Source: Epiperipatus broadwayi
Taxonomy: Eukaryota > Onychophora > Udeonychophora > Euonychophora > Peripatidae
Direction of reading: 5' to 3'
DNA: 64,000 nt
NCBI GenBank assembly: GCA_028023455.1
Contig: JAQFVV010013061.1
Span: 67,001-131,000, forward strand
Part shown: positions 34,625 to 47,175 of the stretch, piece after piece
Position numbering within the stretch: the first letter of the stretch is position 1
Layout: the number at the start of each line of letters is the position of its first letter
The notes under the pieces: generated by a model
What the model was told of the DNA's origin: nothing
Databases searched by the model: none
The model's input: only the letters and a program-made list of their open reading frames with translations
Translations under genes and position numbers: made by a program

Positions 34625-35048
34625 ATTTTGTATATTTTATTACTTTTCAATTTCATATATGGCCATGTTGCTTATTTGTGCAATAGTAAATCTTAACTTT
34701 ATCAATTGTTACAATATAAATTAAATATTTTATTTTGCTTTGTAATAAATGTGTTCGCTGACAACCCTCTCTTTTATCACTCTATAATTTCCTGTCCCTC
34801 TCTACCTTTACTGTCATTACTAGCCTTTGATCGATTTTATTTATTATTTAATTTATCTGCTATTATTTTGTTTCAATATAAACTTATTTTAATCTTATAT
34901 TCTTAAAAAAAACTTTCATAATTGTGCGCAATAACTTTTTAGACTTGTGCACTATTTGTGGTCATATTTATTTTCTGGCTACGGACATTAAATTCTCAAT
35001 TTTATGCCGTTTTTAAATTTTCTCAGGTCCTGGGTTTTTTTTCCATAA

Positions 35049-35066
35049 GCCCCACATTGGGTGCCA
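35049..35066 (-). promoter_or_regulatory. tRNA-Lys-type primer binding site
   Basis: On the minus strand, TGGCACCCAATGTGGGGC follows the 5' LTR directly. It matches the classical 18-nt primer binding site complementary to tRNA-Lys(1,2), TGGCGCCCAACGTGGGGC, at 16 of 18 positions. Both differences are CG-to-CA or CG-to-TG changes, the mark of methylated-cytosine deamination. This is the site where minus-strand cDNA synthesis would start. Confidence 0.88.
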
Positions 35067-36510
35067 TTATAACATTTTCTGTATTTCTAAGCCTCTATTT
35101 GCATTATAAATGTGTGAGTTGATCAAGTTATGTGAAAGAAAAATAAATGTTCATTTATTTTATTTAAAAAAAAACAACATTTCATTATTATTCTAAAAAC
35201 ATAACTATCTTTCCTGATCAGCTCAGCCTAGAATTATTACTGAGTACAATTGTGAGCTGGATCAGTTTTTAATTTCTACATGAGGGCACCAGAGTTGTTA
35301 GACCCACTGAGCCTGCGTTGAAGATATTGTAACTCGTAATGTAATAATTATACGATCTGGATTAAAATTCCCGTTAAGTAGAAGATATTCTCCTTTGACT
35401 TAATTAAAAAAAATAAATCTATTTAGCAAAGGTAATTTGTATACTAATTTGAATTTAAATAAAATATAAAACTTAAATATAATAACATTAATTTTATACA
35501 TGCATAATGAAAGTTAAGCTAATAATAAAGATTTATTCTAGCCTGTCAAACTTTTAATATTTAAGATTAAAACAAAATTATAATATTGGAAAGTATTGTG
35601 CATATGAATTTAATAATTTGATTCAAATATTGAAGTAATAACTATTTGGTGTCTTATTTCTCTGTGGTAAAAGTTTCGTTCACTTCTCAATTCACAAATT
35701 TCGATCCAAAAAAATTATGGGATAACATTTCATTCAAATCTCTATTTATAAAGCTTTATGTAAAAGTTATGGCCATTAACTTACTGGTAAGTTGATATTT
35801 AAATATGTCATTGATCCTCCGATGTCCAATTCAGTCAGTGGGTAGTCTGCAGTAGTTGTTTTTAGCTTTACTCTTTCCAAATCTCCAATCAAATTTAGGT
35901 AGAGTCAGATGACGATCTAGGTGACTATTCTCGAGAGAAAGTGTTGGCAAATCACTCATGGAAAGCGGTTTCAGTTCGTATCTAAGTGGACACATTTTAT
36001 TAATTTTTTTTATATAAAAAAAATATAAGACCCTTTCAAATTGCTCAACACTCTCTGGAACAACAAGACAAAACACCCTTTTCAAATCTGTCAGCTCCTT
36101 TTATATTCCCAGATTCTTTTTAGAAGTTCTGCGCATATTCCTTTTTACCTTTTGTTCTATTTTATAAACTTCTACATTATTCTTCTTTTTTTTATTACAA
36201 AGTCTGTTTTCTCGTTAAGAATTTCTGCCATTTTTAATTACTATCAGAAAGTCGGACTTTCTGATAGCAATCTTTTACCTTTGGAATTTTCTTTCACTAT
36301 TTGAATCAATTATTCAGTATGCACTTTCCAACATTGAATTTATTTTAGTTAACTTATATTAAAAAAAAAAAAAAATAAACTTTCACTGTGCGTTTTCTTA
36401 AAACATTACATTACAAAAAAAAAATTAAAGATCGGGTTCTCTTTTTTTTTATTTAAATGATACACAACATTAAATAGTAATTTGTACCATATATATAAAT
36501 AAATGGCACA
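35067..36510 (-). repeat. 5' LTR of the gypsy element (1444 bp)
   Basis: Partner of 30403-31869. It lacks about 15 bp present in the other LTR near 31300. An 84-codon minus-strand frame (35831-36085) is open only in this copy and is interrupted in the 3' LTR, so I do not call it a gene. Confidence 0.9.
36241..36267. repeat. 27-bp perfect hairpin in the 5' LTR
   Basis: CTATCAGAAAGTC, a single G, then the exact complement. It is conserved in position in both LTRs. A stem of 13 bp with a one-base centre could be a protein-binding palindrome (dimeric factor) or an RNA stem in the transcript. Confidence 0.9.
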
Positions 36511-36672
36511 ATATATATATATATATATATGATAAACAAAACAAGTTATAAATTTCATAAGTTGCTCATAGCTTGCATTTTATGATCACTAGATGGAGCT
36601 TTACCAATAGCCCACTATCAAGATTTACAAACAAAGCTTGATAGTGGGCTATTGGTAAAGCTCTATCTAGTG

Positions 36673-36709
<37 letters not shown>
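36511..36709. repeat. (TA)n runs enclosing a family T terminal hairpin
   Basis: TA runs at 36511-36531 and 36678-36709 flank DNA containing a hairpin at 36592-36677. Its arms of 41 bp begin ATGATCACTAGATGGAGCTT and are complementary with one mismatch around a loop of about 14 bp. The arm is the same sequence that opens the family T monomer at about 12004, so two T ends are here head to head with their interiors missing. Confidence 0.8.
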
Positions 36710-36710
<1 letters not shown>

Positions 36711-36711
<1 letters not shown>

Positions 36712-36782
36712 TATTTACTTATAATAGCTCTTATAGTGTTAGACAGTTTATATATATATAAGAGCTATTATAAGTAAATAAA
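36711..36782. repeat. 23-bp perfect inverted repeat
   Basis: TTATTTACTTATAATAGCTC and three more bases are repeated inverted after a 24-bp AT-rich spacer. It adjoins the previous TA run. Confidence 0.85.
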
Positions 36783-37189
36783 AAACTTATTTAGCCTCAT
36801 GGATTGTTAATTAAGTAATTTCTTAATTGTTGGCAACATCAAAGGTTAAATGTTATCTTTGTTTAGATGGATATGTTCTCATTCCTTTTTTTTTATTATA
36901 ATAACTATTCAGTGAAATATGTATTTCTACTTATATATATACTATAAACATAGCAATTTGATAATATAGATACAATTTCATGTACAATATAATCAGGGAA
37001 CAAGCAATTAAAACTGGCAGGGCAAAATGAAATCAAATGATTTAATAATAATGATTGTATTTGTTTGATGTATGTTAAGTCAAAAGTGGAATCACTTTTA
37101 ATTTAATACTCTAACTTATATGAATATGCACAAAAAATGTAACAACTCTGAAATTTTCATAAGGAAGCATGCATTTTTAGTGACACTTT

Positions 37190-37236
37190 ATACTTATAAA
37201 AGGCTAAAACCTCAGTACATGCACTTTGAGTGCTTA
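37190..37236. repeat. Direct repeat, copy 1 (with 37536-37582)
   Basis: About 45 bp centred on AGGCTAAAACCTCAGTACAT recur about 345 bp downstream with a few differences. The 69-codon frame spanning it is not recognised as a gene. Confidence 0.75.
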
Positions 37237-37286
37237 ATTTTAGCAAAAAAGACCTCTACAAATCATAATGCAAGATTCGACTTTAA

Positions 37287-37313
37287 AAAGATAAGAGGGA
37301 CCCTCTTATCTTT
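37287..37313. repeat. 27-bp perfect hairpin
   Basis: AAAGATAAGAGGG, one A, then the exact complement. It has the same 13+1+13 architecture as the LTR palindrome but an unrelated sequence. Confidence 0.9.
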
Positions 37314-37535
37314 CAAACTATTTTCTTAGTTATATAGGCAAATCTAAAGCATTTTGATTTGGGAGCATGAAGCTAATAAATTCTTTACTGATTAAGTCCA
37401 CTATTTCTGTTAAACATTAACATTCACAAAATTTTTAGATTTACGAGTCAATATTCGGATATTAAATTGAGAAATATTTTGAATCAATTTAAAGTTGTAA
37501 ACATTAATTCTTATTAAGTGCGATGTCAGCACGTA

Positions 37536-37582
37536 ATACTTATATAAGGCTAAAACCTCAGTACATACACCTTGAGTGCTTG
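37536..37582. repeat. Direct repeat, copy 2 (with 37190-37236)
   Basis: AAGGCTAAAACCTCAGTACAT followed by ACACCTTGAGTGCTTGAG, matching copy 1 except for scattered changes. Confidence 0.75.
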
Positions 37583-38272
37583 AGTGAAGCTTTATATAAA
37601 TTTAAATATTTTCATGGAATTATAAATATAAATATTAAAATATAAAAAGATTTTTCTGTTATAATGATTTGGCAACAATTAAAATTGCCAGTGCCGTCTT
37701 AAATCACAAAATCTAACAATATCAATAGTATTTATTTAACTCATATTAACTGAAATCTGAAACTTTTTGTAGCTTATAGTATAAGAGTAATGAATCAGAT
37801 AAATAATTTATGTGTGTGAAATAATTGTACTTCAAATTTTTATACATAAGTCGGATACAAACTCTTAAATTAAACTAACAGTAGTTGAACATTTGGATTA
37901 TTGTGAATAAAAAAAAAATCATGTGATTTTATCTATTATTACCAGTTTTAATTTGATGTTGCTTGGTTACATTATAACTAATATTTTATCTACTCTATTA
38001 CAAAATTAATTCCCATTGCATTTAAAAATTACATCTGAAAACCTTTTAATTAATATATATTTAATCATAATGTTTCATTGAAATATTGTGATAAAAACCA
38101 AAATATTAATTCTACAATTAAAAATAAATCTTTATTTTTTTAGGTATATAAGCTAGTAATATTATAGTAAAAATTTATAAAAGTATAGTATATGTTGTTT
38201 ATTATCAAAGTATGTGTGATTTGGTTTGTTTAAAAAAAAATGCATTTGCTTCATTATTTAAAATGACTTTAA

Positions 38273-38576
38273 AATATGAATTTTTTTTATAGTACAGTCT
38301 TTTTGATACCTGCACTTCTATATGTAATATATTGGGGGTTTGAAGCCTGTCCATTAAAGTATGAAGAATGGCTATCTTTATATAAGCTGACCTTTGATTG
38401 TATATATGTGTGGAAGTGATAATCTGGACCAACTGATGAGTGCTGTTTTAGCATGAAATATAAATATTGGTGATTATTTATCTTTTTGACATGTGTGTGA
38501 TCAAGGGTATCAGCAGTATGATATAGCATGGATGGTTGAAGGTCATGTGAAAGTCTGAGTTCAAATCCCTATATAT
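38273..38576. mobile_element. Family X copy with the left arm deleted
   Basis: The left terminus (TATTGGGGGTTTGAA) is joined directly to the mid-element word GCCTGTCCATTAAAGTATG, after which the complete right arm follows to AATCCCTATA. The exact 13-bp word TAAAATGACTTTA lies at 38260-38272 and again at 38577-38589, giving a target duplication and including a 60-bp tail at the left resembling the tail of the 22751-23454 copy. Frames at 38205-38529 are by-products. Confidence 0.82.
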
Positions 38577-38589
38577 TAAAATGACTTTA

Positions 38590-39619
38590 GTAATGTATTA
38601 TGTTTAGATATAAATGAATTATTATTTATAGTAATAAGACAAGATGAAGGATGAATATAAGAAGATAATTTAATAAAATATTTCTGTAACTTAAAAAAAA
38701 TATTGAGAACTAGTTAATATTTAAATTGTGACAAATATTAAAATATTATTTAAAAACTAAATCTGTTTTAAAAGTTACATGCAAATGGCTTAAAATATAG
38801 AAAAAATCTTTATATAAATTTATTATAATCAACCATGTATAGCAATTATTTATAATTTGGACATTTTGTATACATTTACTATATACATAAGGAGAAGAAA
38901 ACAAATAATTGAAAGATTAAAAGTATACTTTTTTTAAAATTGAAACTATTTCAATCAGTTTAAAAATAACATGATTTAGGTTGTAGCTTGGTTTTGCTTA
39001 GCTAATGATATCAATTAATTTAAGGGTATTTAAATAACAACATTAAAAAATTGATTGTTATTAAGGCAAACTTTTCTAATCAATACTAAACTGATCCAAC
39101 TAGCAAGATTAAAGATTCAACAGTGCACTAAACAAGCATTTTTTTAAAAAGAAAGTAAAAATTTATTAAGAGAAAGAGTTATAGTGAGAATGAATTAGAA
39201 GTTTGTGTAAATGACATTATATAATTTTGATGCTTGTAATTACTTCAGTAAAAGATATCTATTATATTCAAATAAATATGTAAATCTCTCTTGAAGTGTA
39301 CGCCAGCTTTCCATTTAAGTAAACAAAATATTAATTAATGTTGTTGCTACGAAATATTTATTAATGTGATGGCTAATACTGAATAAAGGTCAATCTTAGA
39401 GACTTTGAAGTAATTGGGAATATCTGATCTATCAAAAAACTGTCATAATACTTAATAATTTAAAAACTAAATCTTTAGATTGCATATTTCGATACTAAAT
39501 TTATATAAAGCTACCCATGTGGGTAGTAAAGGTTAATGTAAAGTGAAATATATGGCGTTTAGCTGTGGACATCAATGTTTCAGATAAAATCAAAAGCTTA
39601 TCATGTAATCAATTAAATC
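38590..39619. other. AT-rich DNA, nothing recognised
   Basis: No coding pattern or repeat structure seen. Confidence 0.5.
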
Positions 39620-39634
39620 TCTCTCTCTCTCTCT

Positions 39635-39721
<87 letters not shown>
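39620..39721. repeat. (CT)n(AT)n compound microsatellite
   Basis: About 9 CT units followed by about 42 TA units. Confidence 0.95.
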
Positions 39722-39724
<3 letters not shown>

Positions 39725-42700
39725 AACCTAGTGTTATTGACACTTGGTCTATTTAGCATCGTTTCCACAGGAAAACAATGCTATCCTTTTCTAGAAAATA
39801 AAAAAGTAAAATAGTAATAATATTAAGTGATTAATAAAGTAGGCTATTACTCACTTTAATGTATTTTAAGCAAATAACTAAAAAAATTTAGTAATTTGAT
39901 GTCATTTTGAAAAAGGGCATGAATAATTTAATTAAAAATATTAACTATAAGAGCAATTTAATATAGTATAAAAGCATATATTATAAACAGTAATTGATTT
40001 TAGATGGGTAGAGGGGGAAGAATAGATGGGTATCTTATCATAACACAATAGCTTCTGGTAATTTTTAAATTATTTAGATAAAAATATAGATAGAACTATA
40101 CATCACTAATAAACATTGTTAATTAAGTATATTTATTATTTTACATTATTTGTCAAATTATTCTGTAATCCATTTAAATCATACAGAAATATATAACTGT
40201 AATAAGTTTTTTTTTTTCCCTTTCTTTTGTTTATGTATAATTAAATGATTTTTTCTCTGTAAGAGGTCGCTAAAAACAAGACCGCCAAAAAACTGGAAAA
40301 AGTTTAGTCTGATATTAGTTTTACAAGAAAGAAGCAGTACTGAAATTCGGTAAAAAAAATTTTTTTATATTTTTTATTGCTGAAATAAATATAAGTTCAA
40401 TAAATGTTTGATAATATCATGTGTGGCTAATCTTAATTGATAAGATGTTCTGCTATCTGTGACCATCTACCTATTTTAAAGCTTTTTATACGCAAAAGTG
40501 TACTATCTTATGCTAAAGTTCAAAATGACCATATTGACTACAGTAATCACGGAAAGAGTCATTATGTTTAAAAGAAGTAATATAAGTAATTTCCAGCAAA
40601 TAAACAATTATTTGTTAACTTTACCTTATTTGATAATATTTTCATGGTATAAAAGAAAATTTATAATTTAAAAGACATATTGTAAAAGCCAAGGAAAGTT
40701 AACTATAAACTTTCGCGCTCTTTCTAACAGAAATTGTCTGCGTTTAAAAATAATGTAAGCTTCCCACGTTAAAAGATGTTTTCTTCACTGAAAATTATCT
40801 AAAAATAATATTAATGATCAAGAATATTTACTTATGCACCTGTATAATTTTAAAAAGAAAGTATAAATTTTCTCAAGGCTAATATCAGAAAATTTGTATG
40901 CGTGCATATTACGGAAAATTCATTATTAAAGAAGAATTATAATTCCTAAGTAGGAATAAAAAACTACCAACATAAGTGACTTAATTATAACTTTAAAATA
41001 ATATGTTATATTATACCTCAACTAGAGTCATTAAAACTTTATATCTACGTAAGTCAGCTGCAGTCCTTATAATAATAATAATTTTGAAAAATCGCACATT
41101 AGTTTTATTCTTAAGCCAGCTAGCTACATAAAAATGATACGTATCGCCAATATTAAAAAGAAAATAATTGTATATGTGATCGTCAATCATCCAATATTCG
41201 TCCTGTTAAATTATGTATTGTTTGTCTTGGATCCCAAAATTATATAAGTTAATTCAAGGAAGAATTAACACCCAACGCTGATATGTTTTCTTTGCTTGAT
41301 TTATTAAATGCCCCAGAATGGAAGCAACTTTTTATATAAAATGAAATAATAAAATGCGTTTCTTATTTTAAATTTGCTGCGTGAACTACAAATGAATAAA
41401 GTTCTTCCTCTAGATAAATGGTCCAACAGAAAAACAATTTTCGAGAGAAATAATAAACACTTGTTAAGTAATGTTTTTTTTTTATTTGTAAAATTATATA
41501 TATATTTTTTTATCAACAGGTTAAAAGATGTATAGTCAAGTAGTATTTAAATGACCTTGTAATCATAAAGGTATGTTTTCCTTTAATTATTCTAGGTTAA
41601 ATTTATATTTGACATGGAAATATTTTTTTTTTACAAAATGTGTTTACTTATGATATGCAATTAGGGGTATAAATTTATATGTTAAATGCGTAAAAGTAGA
41701 AATTTTCAGATACTTACTAGATAAAATATCTAGTTAAAATTATCAGAAGTAATTAAAGAGAAGTGCTATACAGAATCTTACTTATTTAAAGTTTGAAATA
41801 AATTTATACTATGTTAATTGCGGAACTTATTCCCAATTATTATTTATTAACGCATTCACTTAATTTAGTTCAAAATACTATATTACCAATTACTTGTTGA
41901 ATGTTTCTTTGGCAAAGGCGAAAGTTATTACGGTTTATTCTGTATTATCCATTGATTACAGACGTTGATCTAAGTATACCCCGGAACATAAATTTAGTGT
42001 AATTAGTGTATTTGCTTGTCTTTCCCTGAATAGCATCAGTATATGATTAATATTCACATTAGTAACAATTGTATGTATCTATTTTGAGGGATGGAAAATA
42101 ATCTCCCCAAAAGCTTTATTTTCCATGAGGGGAATAAATAAATCTAGAATTCGGGTATGATAACCCAAGCGATCGCTTCTCAGAGTTAGGACGATCAGCC
42201 ATTTATACCGTATTTAGTTTATTTCGTTCGTTAAAATCCCATGAGAGGATCATAATTGGTGTGTGTTCCTATTATGCCCAAGAAAGAGGCAAGGACCCAC
42301 CAAACTATTTTAAGGTAGTCGTTAACTCTACATATTTACGGTATTATTCCATATTCCTCATGAGAAAATAGAGATAATTCCACCAAGGAAAGTGTAGAAT
42401 ATTGTGTTTTATTTAGAAAGTTACGGCAAGATAACGGGGATACTGGAGATTAATTCCTTACGATCCATTTAGTAAAAATAGCGTGCTAGTATATGTGATC
42501 AATGTCTGGACTGTGTGATGGAATAGTGCTGGTAATCCACACATAAGTCAATGGAGAGAGTAAATTTAAAATTGTGTGATTTAAAAATTTTTGTTTGCCA
42601 AGGGAGGGTTCAAATACTAGGTTTAATTCGGGTTAATGATTAAGTAGCACTCACAATATAACTTATACGGAGAAGAACAGTGTGTATAACAACTTCAGTT

Positions 42701-45700
42701 GTTATTAAGGTAAACATTAAAAATAATAAGTGTAACTTCTGATAAATAACCCATAAATTATAATAAGTTATCTAAATAAAAACTATCATTTAGTTAAATA
42801 TAAGATAGTAATAATCGTTTGTACGCATTGCCTAGAATCCGATTATTTTTATTTTAAAATAAATAGTTAGTTAATAAAGTTAAGCAGCTATTCATATAAG
42901 ATACACTAAACGGATGAGTTGATGTATCGATAATAATATTTATTTTATTATATTTAATCTGAATAAATGTAAAAAGAATATGAAGAAGTAGTTCAAATCC
43001 AAGTCTAAAAGCATAGACAAATTACTATTAGTTATTATTTTGTTTTATCCATATGGGATCGACTAAATTGTATATGTTTGTTTATTATGTTAATCCTAAA
43101 GGATTGTTTTGTTAAATTGTAAGAATAAATTAGAATATTGTTAAAATTTAATAATAAATTATAGTCTTATTAAAAAACTGTTTTGAGTCATTTTTCTTGT
43201 GTGCTAAATAAAAGTGTATCTGCATAATACTTGCAATACTTTCTTGAGTCCAAAATTATTTATGAAATCTCAAATTCAATACACCAGATAGACAATTTTA
43301 AGCAGATCAGAATATTTCATTATATTTTAAATTTAATAAGAATTATTTATGGAATTGAAACTTCAGACCAGAACATTTTATTTTATGTGTGTGTAAAATC
43401 ATTTTATTCCCAAACTAGTAGGTTTTGATTGCACATTGTTCCATACACATTTAAGTGAAGCGTCTAAGTAATAAAACTTAGCTAAATTATTGTGTTGTCA
43501 TGGGTGATGGAAGGACACAAAAGCACCCTTGTCTTTTCATCATTCCGACTGAGATTCTGGATTTAGAAAGGGCTGTATTATTCAAAATTATGTGTTTTAT
43601 TTAATATGGTTATCATTTCATTAAATATTATAATAGTTGATATGTGGATGAAGACACCTGGAATTTAAATAAGTTAAATGTTTCCTATGTCAGTCATATG
43701 TGACAACGCAATATTGCCGAGCATTTTATTAAATATAACCGAAAACCCTGAGATTAGTGTCATTATTATAAGTGCTTTAAAATTAAGAATGGATTAATTA
43801 TGATCAATATTACAAGTGTGGCATGGCTAAAGAGATTGAAACTTCTGATTGTATAATAATAAAAGATTGAGATCATATTGGCGAATTAATAAATGTTTTA
43901 TTTCAGTCAGTAATATTAACAATGACATAAAATCATCATCATCATTGTTGAACAGTGCAAGTACTTACAGCTCAGAGAATGTGTTTTGGATAGGGAAAGA
44001 ATGTTAGTTTATTCTAAATTGTTTTATTAAATTTATTTTATTAATGATAATTATTTTTAATTCTATCTCTGTCTGAACTGCATATCTCTGTAGCTGAATT
44101 ATTATAACTAACCTAACGAAGAGCTATAAAATATTATATTATATATTATCTTAGGAGGCAATAGAAGGTTGCCACCCGTCCTATATGCATGCGCCCGTTT
44201 TGTTTTGATAATAGAAACGTTTAATTCATGTTTATTGGGTTAGAATATATATATATAAACTATAAGAGTTAAATATAAGTTATAATAATGATTTTTTTAT
44301 CTTAAATAAGGCTAATCTTGTCACAAGTGAACTTTATAATGATTAAGTCGCATAAATATTAATTAAATGCTTTCAATTGTTAATAAAACAGTTTATTAAA
44401 TATGCTTTATTAATAAATCATTTAAGAAATATTAGTTTGTTTGTTAATAGATGTCTAGAATTTCAATTTAGAAGTCAAAATTTGAGTATATTGAATTAGA
44501 GTATACAATTCTGAAGTAGTTATGTGAGGTGAACTTCTATAGATGTGTGTCACCTATAGTTTATTGTGTATGTTATAGTTTCTTCAACAATAAGTGCAGT
44601 TAAAATAATGTGTAAATATGGTGTTGATTATTTAGATTTTCTTTAAGAAAATTTAGAGTTTGATATATTAAACACAAATAATTGATTGGAGTTTTGGATT
44701 TAATAAATTGTATAAGTAGTTAATTATTAGTATAATTAAAATTAGGTTATTATCTCATGAAATATATGTGTGTGTGATGTTTGGTGCATGTATGGAAAAA
44801 AAACTGGAAAGTAATAAAAGCATTAATTTTTTTTTTAAAAAAAAATTATTACTTTATAACTGTGTTGAATAATAATGATTATAATAATCTTAAGAAGAAA
44901 CTACTAAGTAAAATAAAGTTAATAAATGTTTTAAATAAAGAGTATTTGAAATTTAAAAAGTGTATTTTAAGAACAAATATATTATTTTAGTAAACTAACT
45001 AATTTTTCTTAAATATAATTATTCAAACTGTCTAGATAGACACATGTTTAATCAGTTTCTTTAATTAGAAAAGTCAAGGTCAGTGGAATTAATTACAAGG
45101 TCAAAGTAATGCTAGTGTTAAATGTCCTACACCAATGCTTCAAATTTAATTGGATAATATCATGTCATATGAGAAAAATGCAGTAAAAATCCATACAGAT
45201 ATTTATTTATAAAAGAAGAATTGCTACAAATAAGGTAAGTGTTGAAATTATAGAAAGAAAAGAAAAACAAAAAAGGCAAACAAAGAGTGAGATAGTGTTA
45301 ATACAAAATTAATTAATTTATATTTTTACTTTAATCTTTATTAATTTTCAATTTAAATTAATTTCAACGTAGGAGTGAAAAACTGAGATTATCCTTATAT
45401 TATTGTTATCCCACAGTGCTTGACCAGCTATGCATCAAATAATTGAGAAAGAAAATGTTAAATTTGTGCTATATTCAATGAATGTAAACTTCATACTGTT
45501 TCAAAATAAATTATAAAGATGTCAGGATGAAAAGCTACTGGAAACTGATAAAGTATCAGAAGAAGAGTATTCAGTTTTATTTTATCATAAACATTGTTAG
45601 TTAATTTGAGCTTTTTGATTATTACTTATTCTAGTATTTATCATATATATAATATGGAACTGACATTAATTGTAACAAGAAATTAATTAATTAATTATGA

Positions 45701-45794
45701 CTTTATCAATTTTAACTTTAAAATAAATAAATTCTATATAATATCATTAGTAAAAGACTGCCACATTTTTTTCTTGTTAGGAATAAAATTTAAA
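39722..45794. other. 6-kb mostly unique DNA, CpG-richer core at about 41.9-42.6 kb
   Basis: No element, RNA gene or coding domain is recognised. The part at 41900-42650 stands out by containing many CpG words (for example GCGATCGC near 42170 and TCGTTCG near 42226) in a sequence that otherwise avoids CG, and by high word complexity. This may mark a conserved or unmethylated regulatory segment. Frames at 41304-41516, 43231-43428 and 44781-44990 have only AT-driven composition. Confidence 0.35.
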
Positions 45795-45985
45795 CTGTAT
45801 ATAAACAAAGAGCTCAGCTAATTGCTCAACATGCTTTGTGATAAATGTCTGAAACTATCCTAGCACCTCTCTGAAGAGTGCCAAAGCACAGAAACATTTG
45901 TCAGGGTTTTGGGTGTGGTTCTGATAGAGATATTTTAAATTTCTCTTGCTAAGCATTTATCGCAAAGTACATTTCTATAGGATAA
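45795..45985. repeat. Family Z fragment (half of a foldback)
   Basis: AAAGAGCTCAGCTAATTGCT, ATGTCTGAAACTATCCTAGC and GTGCCAAAGCA match the arms of the complete family Z foldback at 50757-51238. The two arms here are incomplete and the centre is deleted. Confidence 0.7.
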
Positions 45986-46203
45986 TTACTTTAGATGGCT
46001 AGGTTTCTTTTTGTAGCATTGAATAGTCATGAATAAATCTGCAGAATCAAAATTAATTTTAAGGCATTTCTTTGCCTACAGCTCCATATTCAGATATGAT
46101 ACTGCCAAGATCAGTGAAAGCATGCTGGAGATTTTCTCCATAAAATGCATGATATTAAATTAAAATTTTTACAAAATTTTATTGGGATTCTCTCTTTTCT
46201 TCA

Positions 46204-46293
46204 TAGCGTAAGCATGTGTTTTAAAGACCTACAGAGGTCCCTAGTGACGATTTTTTCAGACGCTCATTGCTAAGGTTTACAGCCTTGTTAAAA
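46204..46293 (-). repeat. Dispersed repeat W, copy 2
   Basis: Reverse complement of the sequence at 25739-25820 with about 20-25% differences by eye. Confidence 0.6.
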
Positions 46294-46850
46294 CTATGAC
46301 TTCTATATAGTAAAAGTCATGATAACAAAATAATTGCAATTCTTCATTTTGTTTTTTGGAATGCAGATAATTTTAGAAAACTATTGGTTTCCATAACAAT
46401 TTTGTTTTGTTTTAAAAAAAGCATTATTTTAAAAAAGTAAAATAATAACACATTTTTTTATCTTTACACTTATTGTTATCATTTTAAAAACACTTTAATA
46501 TTTATTCTATATACATGATTTTGAATATTTTGTTAGGCAAAATAAAGAAAAATATTTATGTAAAACCAAAAACCTGTAAACTCAGATGTGAGGCTTACAG
46601 TATATATTTACTTATCAACATCAAAAGCACAATAGAATATATATGCAATTTATATAATATGAAAATTGTTATTAAAATTTTTAAAAACTATGTAGGGGAA
46701 AATATGACGTTTTATTACTTTATTCTGTCTCTTTTTTTTATCTTTTTATATTGATTGTATTGTAATGATTAGAACAAAAAAAAACATTCAATGCTATTTT
46801 ATAATTTTCAATTTTTTTATTGCCCAAAATGTGTCAGTATGTTTACTCAA
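46294..46850. other. AT-rich DNA, nothing recognised
   Basis: A 79-codon plus-strand frame (46515-46754) is Ile/Lys/Phe-rich and shows no domain. Confidence 0.45.
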
Positions 46851-46965
<115 letters not shown>

Positions 46966-47175
46966 TTGTAATAATAAAAATAAATTTAACAGTAACAAAC
47001 TATTATAAACAATCCTTAAATCTGCAGAAGTACTTTCGGTTAATTTTTTTTTTTTAATTTAATGGCAGTTGAGGCAGGTTTAAAAAATTAACTGAAAGTA
47101 TTTCTGCGGATTTAAGGAGTGTTTATAATAGTTTGTTACCTTTAAATTTATTATTTTTATTATAATTACAATTTT
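46966..47175. repeat. Foldback abutting the GATA repeat
   Basis: Arms of about 85 bp begin ATTGTAATAATAAAAATAAA and end with the complement. The inner arms contain TCTGCAGAAGTACTTTCGGT and a close complement. The centre is T-rich. Confidence 0.8.

Larger units (their letters stand above)
30403..36510 (-). mobile_element. Ty3/gypsy LTR retrotransposon, decayed, both LTRs present
   Basis: The 6.1-kb element is on the minus strand: 5' LTR 36510-35067, tRNA-Lys-type primer binding site 35066-35049, short gag start 34624-34445, RT-RNase H-integrase 34402-31937, 3' LTR 31869-30403. The internal part is about 3.2 kb, short for the family, because most of gag and the protease are missing. It sits in a TA microsatellite, so the target duplication cannot be resolved. 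LTRs differ by many substitutions and by a 15-bp gap, so it is an old insertion. No envelope-like frame is present. Confidence 0.92.

Noticed and set aside
35831-36085. 84-codon minus-strand frame in the 5' LTR
   Set aside because: The same region is interrupted in the 3' LTR and no family resemblance was seen.
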